Of a stretch of DNA of 11,890 bases, positions 5,432 to 11,890 are shown one piece after another. The position numbers and the translations under genes are program-made. The notes beneath the pieces are model-generated. The model saw only the letters and a program-made list of their open reading frames with translations. It did no database searches and was not told the origin of the DNA. Location: positions 1 to 11,890 of the forward strand of contig JBFMFE010000310.1 in assembly GCA_040752295.1 (NCBI GenBank), read 5' to 3'. The DNA is from JBFMFE01 sp040752295. GTDB taxonomy: Bacteria > UBP15 > UBA6099 > JBFMBQ01. The first letter of the stretch is position 1; each line of letters opens with the position of its first letter.

Positions 5432-7351
5432 GTGAACGTACTCATCATCGGCTACTTTGGCAGCGGCAACCTCGGCGACGAGGCGATACTTCAGGGCTTC
5501 GTCGAGTGGGCGCGCGGAGAACTGCCCGGCGCAAAGCTCACCGTCCTTTCATCCGCGCCCGTCGCAACGGCGCGCCAGTACAACGTCGAAGCCGTCGGCA
5601 AAACGCAGTGGTTCAAACTCCTGCGCGCGCTGACGCGAGCCGACGACGTCGTCGCCCCCGGCGGAAGCATCCTCCAGGACGCGACGAGCCTTCGCAGCCT
5701 TCTGTACTACGCCGGCATCGCGCGGCTCGCGCGCCTCTTCGCCAGGAGGGTCTTCTTCCTGAACCAGGGCGTCGGTCCGCTCAGCAGCAAGACCTCAAGG
5801 CGCATCGCGGCGAAGGCAGCCTCGTCCTGGGCGTCTCTGTTCACGCTGCGCGACGGCGAGTCCGCACGCCTCCTCGTCGGACTCGGCGCGCCGTGGAAAA
5901 AACTCACCGTCAGGGGCGACACCTCGCTGCTGCTCTCGAGGTACGTCCCCGACAGGGCGCCGGGCGCGCCGCGCGCCGCGAAAAAACTCAGGGTCGGCGT
6001 CTCCCTCCGCCCGCACGCCGGGACGGACTCTTTCGCGAAACTGCTCCTCGCCGCGCTCGCCGAAGAAGGCGCGGACGCCGTCGCCCTCCGCGTCCTGCCC
6101 TTCGAAAAGGAAGACGACGAACCTTCGCGCAGCTTCACGCGCCAGTGGGAATGGACCTGCCCGGGCGTCCCACTCCGCATGGGATGGAGGGAGCCGGCGG
6201 CGCAGGAACCTACCCCTCTCGAAGCCCTCGCCGTCATCCAGACACTCGACCTCGTAATCGGCATGCGCCTCCACTCGCTGATCTTCGCGGCGATGTGCGG
6301 TGTGCCCTTCGTGGGCGTCTCCTACGACCCGAAGGTGCAGGCGTTCTGCGAGTCCGCCGGGCAGCCCTGCTACGTCCTCGCCGGCGAGGACCGCCCGGAC
6401 GAACTCAGGCAGAAGATACGCGACGGACTCGCCGCGGCGAGGGAACCGCGCGGCGCCGCCTCCGCGGCGTCGCACATGAGAACGCAGACGATGATCCAGA
6501 CCAGAGCCATGCTCGCCGGGCTGGCGGAGTTCAAGAGAGAACTCCGCAGGTACGAGACGGAGGCGCTCGAAATCCTCGGCGTCCCCGTCTCGCCGCGCGG
6601 TTTCCGCGAAGCCGTGGAGTTCATCGAAGGCGCCATAAGCGCCGGGAAGACCTGCCACGTCGTCACGCTCAACCCCGAGATGATCATGCGCGCGAGGCGC
6701 GACGTCGAGTTCGCAAGGGTGCTGCACGGCGCGGAACTGCTCACCGCGGACGGCGTGGGAGTCCGCCTCGCCGTCAGGGCGAAATACAGGCGGAAGATCG
6801 AGTCCGTCTCCGGCATCGAGCTTGTCGAGTACCTCCTGTCCATCTCGAAGCGGCGCGGGTACAGGTTCTACCTGCTCGGCGGGTCGAAGGAGACCGTCGG
6901 CGGATGCGCGAAGGCGCTCGCCTCCTGGGCGGAACCGCCGGAGATCGCCGGCTTCCACCACGGGTACCTCGACCCCGAAGAAGAAAAGAAAGCGGTCGAG
7001 CACATAAAGCGCGTCAAGCCGCACGTGCTTCTCGTCGGGATGGGTTCGCCGAAGCAGGAGAACTGGATCGCAAGGTTCGGAACAACGCTCGGCGTGCCCG
7101 CCCTGATCGGCGTCGGCGGCACGTTCGACGTGCTTTCCGGCAAAACGCGCCGCGCCCCTGCGCTCATGAGAAGGCTCGGGCTGGAGTGGCTGTACCGCCT
7201 CGTCCGCCAGCCCGGTCGGATGCGCCGCATGGCGGTGCTCCCCGCGTTCGCCCTGCACGCATTGGCGGAAGCCCTCGCGTACCGCATAAAGGGCGCCGAA
7301 CCCGCCTCTCACCCATCCGAAAACACGTTGAAAGACCTGCGTACGTATTGA
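5432..7351 (+). CDS. csaB-tagA: Fused polysaccharide pyruvyltransferase (CsaB) and WecG/TagA-type glycosyltransferase
   Basis: Residues 1-370 are a CsaB-type pyruvyltransferase: N-terminal GYFGSGNLGDEAIL, NQGVGPLS near 111-118, RGD at 161-163 and IGMRLHSLIFA at 276-286. It transfers pyruvate from phosphoenolpyruvate to a wall-linked sugar, in SLH-bearing bacteria creating the ligand for S-layer proteins. Residues 378-618 are a WecG/TagA/CpsF glycosyltransferase: VTLNPEMIMRA (411-421), ADGVG with the likely catalytic D440, GMGSPKQE (536-543) and the C-terminal GLEWLYRL. That family adds N-acetylmannosaminyl-type residues to lipid-linked precursors. Both domains are full length and joined by a short helical linker, so one polypeptide may add and pyruvylate the same sugar. 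The start is GTG, chosen because it begins exactly at the conserved N-terminal strand; no clear ribosome binding site precedes it. The two activities are normally separate proteins. Confidence 0.9.
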   Translation: MNVLIIGYFGSGNLGDEAILQGFVEWARGELPGAKLTVLSSAPVATARQYNVEAVGKTQWFKLLRALTRADDVVAPGGSILQDATSLRSLLYYAGIARLARLFARRVFFLNQGVGPLSSKTSRRIAAKAASSWASLFTLRDGESARLLVGLGAPWKKLTVRGDTSLLLSRYVPDRAPGAPRAAKKLRVGVSLRPHAGTDSFAKLLLAALAEEGADAVALRVLPFEKEDDEPSRSFTRQWEWTCPGVPLRMGWREPAAQEPTPLEALAVIQTLDLVIGMRLHSLIFAAMCGVPFVGVSYDPKVQAFCESAGQPCYVLAGEDRPDELRQKIRDGLAAAREPRGAASAASHMRTQTMIQTRAMLAGLAEFKRELRRYETEALEILGVPVSPRGFREAVEFIEGAISAGKTCHVVTLNPEMIMRARRDVEFARVLHGAELLTADGVGVRLAVRAKYRRKIESVSGIELVEYLLSISKRRGYRFYLLGGSKETVGGCAKALASWAEPPEIAGFHHGYLDPEEEKKAVEHIKRVKPHVLLVGMGSPKQENWIARFGTTLGVPALIGVGGTFDVLSGKTRRAPALMRRLGLEWLYRLVRQPGRMRRMAVLPAFALHALAEALAYRIKGAEPASHPSENTLKDLRTY

Positions 7352-7382
7352 ACGTCATTGCGAAGGATTTGGGCGCCGGTAT

Positions 7383-7787
7383 TTACGCAGGCAGCCGCGA
7401 CAGTTTTGAAAGGACGAAATTTTTTACTTTCCGGGCTGTCTTAATGGCTTCCGCAGCGTACTCGACGGACACTTCATCAGTGTCACCAGGATAGCGGAAC
7501 TCAGCTGCGAAAGGGGTCAGTCTTTCAACTTCCGGCTCCAGATCAGCAAAATCATCGTCTTTTTTTGCGCACAGAAGAATCAGCGCTTCCAATTTGTGCG
7601 TATACGGAAAATCTACTTCATGAAAAATGAGGAAAGCCTTCAAGTATTTTTCAGCGCATTGCTGGGCATGGAAACAAATCGTGTCCGTTGGCGGCGACTC
7701 CATTGTCTCGAGCGCGTGGATTGCGGTTCTTAAATCATTTTCCGCTTTGCGAAGCCATGCCTTGACAAGATCGTTCTTGTCTTTCAT
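7383..7787 (-). CDS. HEPN-domain protein, partner of the upstream nucleotidyltransferase
   Basis: A 134-residue all-helical HEPN protein. Hallmarks are FHAQQCAEKYLKAFL (39-53), the following THKL (63-66) and RYPGD (98-102), as in the PF05168-type HEPN family. In MNT-HEPN modules the HEPN protein can be an RNase toxin neutralised by AMP transfer from the nucleotidyltransferase. The usual RX4-6H RNase motif is not evident here; the nearest candidate, R20 to H24, has only three residues between, so the protein may not be a standard nuclease. The ATG at 7787 has a good AAGGTGA site and lies inside the end of the nucleotidyltransferase gene (53-bp overlap). Its 3' end faces the csaB-tagA gene 31 bp away with no evident terminator. 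Confidence 0.85.
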   Translation of the reverse strand: MKDKNDLVKAWLRKAENDLRTAIHALETMESPPTDTICFHAQQCAEKYLKAFLIFHEVDFPYTHKLEALILLCAKKDDDFADLEPEVERLTPFAAEFRYPGDTDEVSVEYAAEAIKTARKVKNFVLSKLSRLPA

Positions 7788-8115
7788 AAATCACCTTCCC
7801 CGCCTTGACAATAGACGTGATGAACGCCTGCGGAACATTTCTCCATTCATTTATCTCATCGGGAGTATAGACAAACACATCCATGGGAAATACAAGATGC
7901 CTGAGAGCATGATAAACGGGTATCGAACGCTCGTATGATGGAAGATCTGACTCTTTTACAACAAGTATGTCCAGATCGCTGTGTTTGTGGGTTTCGCCGC
8001 GGGCAAAGGACCCGAACAGAATGATTTTGTCGGGGTCCACGGCTTTAACGATGCAGTCCACAATCTCCCGGATCAGGTCCTCGGTAACCTCTTTTATGAT
8101 TTTTAATTCGGGCAT
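7735..8115 (-). CDS. Minimal nucleotidyltransferase (MNT, MntA-like antitoxin)
   Basis: A 126-residue polymerase-beta-type nucleotidyltransferase. The signature GSFARGETHKHSDLDILVV (35-53) gives G35-S36 and metal ligands D47 and D49; the third carboxylate is D79 (PMDVFVYT). It should therefore be catalytically intact. In MNT-HEPN toxin-antitoxin modules such proteins AMPylate the HEPN partner. I chose the ATG at 8115; a TTG two codons earlier (8121) is less likely. The usual end of the family falls near VIYER (109-113). The last 13 residues are an extension created by a 53-bp overlap with the HEPN gene. Both genes are less G+C rich than the polysaccharide genes on either side, suggesting acquisition as a cassette. 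Confidence 0.87.
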   Translation of the reverse strand: MPELKIIKEVTEDLIREIVDCIVKAVDPDKIILFGSFARGETHKHSDLDILVVKESDLPSYERSIPVYHALRHLVFPMDVFVYTPDEINEWRNVPQAFITSIVKAGKVIYERQERSCQGMASQSGK

Positions 8116-8190
8116 TTTCAATTTTCCGCTATGAATTCACATCGGCAGCGCAGAGCGGATTCAACCGTACGGCGCCGGGTCTTCGATAGT

Positions 8191-8222
8191 ATTTTACCAT
8201 TGTCGGGTTGACTTGCGAAGTG
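8191..8222 (-). promoter_or_regulatory. Possible promoter of the MNT-HEPN pair
   Basis: The minus strand has an extended -10 box, TGGTAAAAT, with TAAAAT at 8196-8191. A poor -35 match lies 17 bp upstream. One arm of the inverted repeat (GGGTTGAC at 8205-8212) falls inside the spacer region and could serve as an operator. This is tentative. Confidence 0.3.
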
Positions 8223-8249
8223 ATGCGCGTTGCGACGGCATGTCAACCC
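8205..8249. repeat. Inverted repeat upstream of the MNT-HEPN pair
   Basis: GGGTTGAC (8205-8212) and GTCAACCC (8242-8249) are perfect 8-bp arms separated by 29 bp. The centre contains TTGCGA twice in direct orientation. It could be a looped operator or an element end. Confidence 0.5.
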
Positions 8250-8273
8250 ATCGGCATGGAAAACGAGGTATAT

Positions 8274-8483
8274 CAAAGACCGCCACGGGAGGGGACAGGT
8301 TCAGACGCCCCGTTCGTTAACGCTGGGTCTCAATAAATACGGGTTAGAAACGGGTCAGAAGCGCAGGCGATTCCAGATTTCCAGAATATCACAGACCGCC
8401 GATGAGGGGGGCGGAGCCAGACAGACCGTTTATCAATGCGCAGAATCAATAGATAAAACGGCTTAGAAACGGGTCAGAAGCGC
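8274..8483. repeat. Two degenerate direct repeats of about 91-94 bp
   Basis: Units at 8274-8364 and 8390-8483 both begin CA(A/C)AGACCGCC, carry a similar diverged middle, and end in an identical 21-base core (8344-8364 and 8463-8483) containing GAAACGGGTCAGAAGCGC. The stretch 8122-8491 has no gene. The GGGGACAGGTTCAGACG and GGGTCAGA motifs recall REP/RAYT-type scars, but this is a resemblance only. Confidence 0.6.
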
Positions 8484-8491
8484 CGCCGAAC

Positions 8492-10039
8492 TCATATATG
8501 CACCGGGCGGTTCTCCACCACGTGCCTTGCCTTCACCCCCGCGCCTTCGAACAGTTCCGCCCTGAACTTCTCCTCGTTCCTTTCGAAAACCACGACGTCG
8601 GGCGTGACCTCGGTCACGGCTTTCACGTTCGCCTTTACGCGCCGCTCCACGTCGCTGTCCTTAAAACCCTGCTTTACGGACAGCCTGACCTTCAGAATGT
8701 CCCTCGAGAACTCGTCGCCGGCGGCTTCCTTGTCCATCACGACCTGAAAGCTGCTGACTCCCTCCGTGTCGCGCACCGACGCCACGAGGTCGAGAAGCGA
8801 CACGCGCGTGCCCTTCAGCTTCGTGAAGTCCTTTTCAGCCCTCATTATAGGTCCGAAAAGGCGTGGATACGTGAGCCTGCAGTACGGGCACCTGTCCCAC
8901 ACGATGCCGCCGCGAATGAGATCGCCCGTCCAGTACCTTATGAACGCCGTTCCCCGCCAGCCGACGTGGCTGAAGACGAGGACACCTTCCTCCCCCTCCC
9001 CCACCGGCGCCATCGTGTCCTTGTCGAGACATTCCCAGTAGAAAAACCGCGGGTCGAGGTGCGTCTTCATCCCCTCCCTGCATTCGGTGAACGCCCATTT
9101 CATCTCCGTCATCCCCATGCTTTCGATGACCATGAAATTGGGGTGGGCGCCAAGCTCGGCGGCAAGCTCCTTGAAATACGCCTTGAGCTTGTCGGAGACA
9201 GGCTCGCCGCCGAGCACGGCGCCCTGGAAATGCGGCATTTTCCCTATCCTGCCCTCTCTGAGCATCTCCACCGCGGTACGGAGCCAGTACACGAAGTAGG
9301 ACGGAATCGCGACCGCGCCGTTGAACCCGCCCTCGGCGAAGATTTCCACCTGCCGCTCGGTGGGTATGACCTTGCCGCCGCATGTGTCGAACGCGGACAT
9401 TCCGAGCACGAGTTTTGTTATCACGGTCTGAAAGAAAGCGAGGTGCGGCACGCCGGGGAACAGGTTCATGGTCCTGTCCGTCCACTCCACGCGCGGCAGG
9501 GTTTTGTCCCTGTCTTTCGGCTCGGTGAAAATGGATGCGGCGAGGATGGGGACGATGCGGTTGAACTCGTACCAGGTATAAACCGCCGGGGTGGGATCGC
9601 CGGTGGTGCCGGCGCTGGCGTGGAAATGTACGGGCATCCATTCGAGGGCGGCGCGGCGTCCGACCTTACCGGTGAGAAACGTGAGCGGGCGGTACAGGTG
9701 GGCGAAGTCGCGCGGGCGGTTCGTGAGCGCCTGCCATGCGTATTTCAGGAGGAAACCGGGAGCGATTCTCGCCGTGTCGTAAGCCGCGGCGTCCTCTCTT
9801 CCGGGGAATTTCGGCTGGAGAATGAACGCGCGGGGGTCGGCGCGGTAATCCTGCTTCTTCACCACGGGAAGTCTCGTTATGTCCTCGTACGTTCGCAGTC
9901 CGCCGACGTCAATGCCCTCGTCGGCATACCTCCTGCGCAGGTAGGGATGGTAGGGATAGATCACCTTCTGAATGTAACGTATCAGCCGTTTGAGGCTTAC
10001 TTCCTTCTGGGCGTCCGGCGGCAGCTTGTAGAAATTCAT
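8492..10039 (-). CDS. PaaK/CapK-like adenylate-forming ligase
   Basis: A 515-residue relative of phenylacetate-CoA ligase and the CapK polysaccharide proteins. Seen in order: an N-terminal helical lead with the RLPVVKKQDYR segment (56-66), the nucleotide-binding loop ASAGTTGDPTP (141-151), VLGGEPVSDKLK (275-286), ESMGMTEM (306-313), the YWTGDL motif (369-374) and a small cysteine pair CPYC (384-387) as in the aryl-CoA ligase group. Such enzymes activate a carboxylate as an acyl adenylate and pass it to CoA or another acceptor. Its ATG overlaps the stop of the GT-C glycosyltransferase by four bases (ATGA), so the substrate may be an acid used to decorate a surface glycan. A role in aromatic acid breakdown is less likely, as no other such genes are nearby. 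The precise substrate cannot be read from the sequence. Confidence 0.8.
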   Translation of the reverse strand: MNFYKLPPDAQKEVSLKRLIRYIQKVIYPYHPYLRRRYADEGIDVGGLRTYEDITRLPVVKKQDYRADPRAFILQPKFPGREDAAAYDTARIAPGFLLKYAWQALTNRPRDFAHLYRPLTFLTGKVGRRAALEWMPVHFHASAGTTGDPTPAVYTWYEFNRIVPILAASIFTEPKDRDKTLPRVEWTDRTMNLFPGVPHLAFFQTVITKLVLGMSAFDTCGGKVIPTERQVEIFAEGGFNGAVAIPSYFVYWLRTAVEMLREGRIGKMPHFQGAVLGGEPVSDKLKAYFKELAAELGAHPNFMVIESMGMTEMKWAFTECREGMKTHLDPRFFYWECLDKDTMAPVGEGEEGVLVFSHVGWRGTAFIRYWTGDLIRGGIVWDRCPYCRLTYPRLFGPIMRAEKDFTKLKGTRVSLLDLVASVRDTEGVSSFQVVMDKEAAGDEFSRDILKVRLSVKQGFKDSDVERRVKANVKAVTEVTPDVVVFERNEEKFRAELFEGAGVKARHVVENRPVHI

Positions 10040-11595
10040 CGTCCGGCATCCTCCGGTTCCGGCGTCCCGGCGCCGTTGCGGCGCATGCAGACGAGCAGCC
10101 TGCCCGTGGCGGACAGAAGGCGGTACTTTTCTCTGACCGCGTCGCGGACTATTCCGAGCGCGGCGGCGGCGGGGGTTTCAGGGGGTGCGGCGTCAATCTC
10201 CGGGAACATGGAATCGGACACGACGAGGAAAGGCGGCGCGGTGTCGAACGTGTCCGCGAAGTCCCGGAGCTGTTTTTGAGACATGTAACCGGGCGTCGTG
10301 AACGGTTGAGGCGTGATGAATTTCGTCGCGGGCAGGCGGCGTGCGTAGAGGTAGAGTATGGACTCGTCGCCCCAGACGTAGATGCGGTCGTTTTCGCCGG
10401 ACGTGCGGCGCACCGCGTCCGCCGCCGCGTCCCGCCACCACGGTATGACCGCGCCGCCGCGGTAGTAGTCGGGGTCGGTCCAGAGGACGACGCTCATCCT
10501 GCCCAGAGAAACGGCGAAAAGGACCGTTATGAAAGCGAGCGCCGCCCTGTTCGCCGCCCGTCCTCCCTGCGCCGCCGACAGGTTCTCTATCGCCCCGGCG
10601 CTTAAAACGGCGAGAGGTCCCGCGCAGCGGAGCACCGCCCCGGGCGAGAAACCTTCGAAAACCGCCATCCTCACGACCTCCGCCAGAAGCCATGCGCGGA
10701 AGATGGAAGCCCGTGTACCGCCGCTTTTCAACCCGTAAGCGGCGGCAAGCCCCCAGAGCGGCGCTGAGATAAGAAAAGTTTCATAATCTTCTACAAAGCT
10801 ATACAGGTTATCGCTCAATCTCGCCCTGTAATCGTAATAACCGAACCTGAAAACCTGATCGAAGAAATCCCCGAAATCCCCCACCGCGAGCAGGGCGACG
10901 GAGAAAAGCGCGGCGGGCAGCATCACAAGGAACGCCGGCGCGAGGGGGTTCCCTTTGCCATTTTTCCAGGGCTTGAGGTAGGCGAGAAGGAAAAGTGAAA
11001 CCGGGACGGCGGACAGCCCGAAGAACGCGGCGACGCCCGGAAGAACCCACGGGAAGACGCGCATCAGCCGCTCCGCCCTGGGCGCCGGCGGCGCGCCGGG
11101 GCGGACGGCGTTTTCCCTCCGCGCGTAGAGAACGTGAAGGGCGCACAGGAAAAGGAGCACGTGGAACTTTTCGCCCAGCGTTCCCATTCCCATTGACCAG
11201 GCGGAGAAGGCGAGGAAAAGCGCCGCGCCGCCGGCGGACGAGGCGGCGGAGTTCCACCCGCGTGCGATCCTGTGTATGAGAAGGCAGCAGGCTGCCGCGC
11301 ACGCCCATTCGAGCGCGAAGACGCTCCAGACTGAAGTCTTCACCGCGAGCGCCAGGGCGGAGACCCAGACGGTTCCGGGCGGCGCGCCGAACCAGACGTC
11401 CCTGTAGAGCCTCATGCCCCAGTTGGCGAGAGCGCCGGCGGCAATGGGGGCGCCTGCGGCGCCGCCGCCGTACCACCTTGCCTGGAGGGCGTGAAGCGCG
11501 AGCGCGTAGGCGGCGCAGCACATGGACAGGACGAGAAGGAAGCGCCATCCCCGGTCGTTGAGGTGTTTTTCAATCGCGTTCGTTTCAGGTTCCAT
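10036..11595 (-). CDS. GT-C family membrane glycosyltransferase (PMT_2/ArnT-like)
   Basis: A 519-residue polytopic membrane protein, with a first span near 17-37 and about ten hydrophobic spans up to residue 380. After the first span comes LYRDVWFGAPPGTVW (63-77), which matches the GT-C first periplasmic loop: catalytic-type D66 followed by a Pro-Pro motif. A soluble C-terminal part (about 390-505) carries DRIYVWGDESILYLYARR, typical of bacterial PMT_2-like transferases. These enzymes move sugars from polyprenyl-phosphate carriers onto lipids, glycans or proteins outside the inner membrane. The gene is first in a two-gene unit with the PaaK-like ligase. The ATG at 11595 has only a weak ribosome binding site. 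Donor and acceptor are unknown. Confidence 0.82.
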   Translation of the reverse strand: MEPETNAIEKHLNDRGWRFLLVLSMCCAAYALALHALQARWYGGGAAGAPIAAGALANWGMRLYRDVWFGAPPGTVWVSALALAVKTSVWSVFALEWACAAACCLLIHRIARGWNSAASSAGGAALFLAFSAWSMGMGTLGEKFHVLLFLCALHVLYARRENAVRPGAPPAPRAERLMRVFPWVLPGVAAFFGLSAVPVSLFLLAYLKPWKNGKGNPLAPAFLVMLPAALFSVALLAVGDFGDFFDQVFRFGYYDYRARLSDNLYSFVEDYETFLISAPLWGLAAAYGLKSGGTRASIFRAWLLAEVVRMAVFEGFSPGAVLRCAGPLAVLSAGAIENLSAAQGGRAANRAALAFITVLFAVSLGRMSVVLWTDPDYYRGGAVIPWWRDAAADAVRRTSGENDRIYVWGDESILYLYARRLPATKFITPQPFTTPGYMSQKQLRDFADTFDTAPPFLVVSDSMFPEIDAAPPETPAAAALGIVRDAVREKYRLLSATGRLLVCMRRNGAGTPEPEDAGR

Positions 11596-11631
11596 AAGCG
11601 GTTATCCGGCTTTCGATCAACCCGGCGAGTG

Positions 11632-11646
11632 TGTAAATACTTTACA
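11632..11646. promoter_or_regulatory. Palindrome upstream of the glycosyltransferase operon
   Basis: TGTAAA and TTTACA are perfect 6-bp arms around a 3-bp centre, 37-51 bp before the ATG at 11595, in otherwise G+C-rich sequence. It is a plausible operator or part of the promoter. I see no convincing -35/-10 pair around it. The rest of 11596-11751 shows no gene. Confidence 0.4.
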
Positions 11647-11751
11647 TGGAACTCGCGGCGGGAGCATCAAAGCACCGAAGGCACCGTGTTCGCGCCCGCG
11701 TCGCCCGGGGGTTGTTTCCCGTTTTTTCGAGGTCAAGGCGTCGTTCCCCGT

Positions 11752-11890
11752 TCAATAGGATTCGATTTCGGAAGTCAGGTGGCAGGTGTCGTTGAAGGAT
11801 TCGACGAGCCAGTAGGAGTTGTTCACGAAGGCGAGGGCGTTGAGTGCGCAGTTGTCAACGACGAAAGGGGTCTTTCTGCTGTGTTCGATG
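11752..11890 (-). CDS. C-terminal end of an unrecognised protein (partial)
   Basis: A minus-strand frame enters from the right edge and runs 45 codons to the TGA at 11754-11752. It reads plausibly as protein (for example KTPFVVDNCALNALAFVNN and SYWLVESFNDTCHL) with third-position G/C preference like its neighbours. I do not recognise the family. It lies upstream of the GT-C gene in the same direction, 156 bp away, so it may or may not share its operon. Confidence 0.55.
   Translation of the reverse strand, partial: IEHSRKTPFVVDNCALNALAFVNNSYWLVESFNDTCHLTSEIESY

Noticed and set aside
5795..7312. Minus-strand ORF (505 codons) opposite the csaB-tagA gene
   Set aside because: It is antisense to a well-supported gene, has low-complexity Arg/Glu/Ala composition and no recognisable motif.
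5506..7494. Long plus-strand ORF (662 codons) in a second frame over the csaB-tagA gene
   Set aside because: Its translation is extremely arginine-rich with no domain, as expected for a shifted frame of a G+C-rich gene; the frame starting at 5432 carries clear family motifs.
8274..8483. CRISPR array
   Set aside because: Only two units, the repeat itself is long and degenerate, no regular spacers are present and no cas gene is in the window.
8498..10279. Plus-strand ORF (593 codons) opposite the PaaK-like ligase
   Set aside because: It is the complementary frame of a gene with full ligase motifs, rich in His/Arg/Glu, and has no family signature.

Overview
The window comes from a bacterium I cannot place below phylum level. 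A CsaB-type wall pyruvyltransferase, a WecG/TagA glycosyltransferase, a GT-C membrane glycosyltransferase and a PaaK/CapK-like ligase point to a cell with an elaborate surface polysaccharide. CsaB is known from bacteria that attach SLH proteins to pyruvylated wall polymers, but that alone does not settle the phylum. Base composition is uneven. The polysaccharide genes (5.4-7.35 kb and 8.5-11.6 kb) are strongly G+C rich. The left 4.5 kb and the small 7.4-8.1 kb cassette are clearly less so, which fits an accessory region with several acquisitions.

Layout from the left. Positions 1-92 hold a textbook sigma-70 promoter (TTGACA, 17 bp, TATAAT) abutting a perfect 7-bp-arm palindrome and a strong ribosome binding site, serving a gene that leaves the window on the minus strand. 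Next are a truncated PIN-domain gene (93-284), a small unknown ORF (281-463) and a three-hairpin structured element (498-600) that looks like a minus-strand small RNA.

Positions 749-4479 form a tight minus-strand operon. In transcription order it encodes a 170-residue membrane protein of the Pycsar-effector (DUF5706, PycTM) type, a 744-residue TPR-class III nucleotide cyclase, a CheY-type receiver protein, and a stand-alone Lrp/AsnC ligand-binding (RAM) domain. The first two junctions are 4-bp overlaps and the third is a 4-bp gap. This is the most interesting part of the window: a cyclase-effector pair of Pycsar type with an unusual TPR-fused cyclase and two apparent regulatory proteins. The idea is that a signal sensed through the TPR or receiver proteins switches on cyclic nucleotide synthesis, which opens or activates the membrane effector.

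Positions 4.5-5.4 kb are non-coding: candidate promoters for the operon, the decayed C-terminal tail of a REP-associated (Y1/RAYT) transposase, a 75-bp-period tandem duplication of that tail, and a hairpin-rich stretch. A plus-strand gene follows (5432-7351), a fusion of CsaB pyruvyltransferase and TagA/WecG glycosyltransferase, with its own good promoter. Convergent to it lies an MNT-HEPN toxin-antitoxin-like pair (7383-8115), preceded by a gene-free stretch of degenerate repeats. The right end is a two-gene minus-strand operon (GT-C glycosyltransferase, then PaaK/CapK-like ligase, 4-bp overlap) and the C-terminal end of an unrecognised protein (11752-11890).
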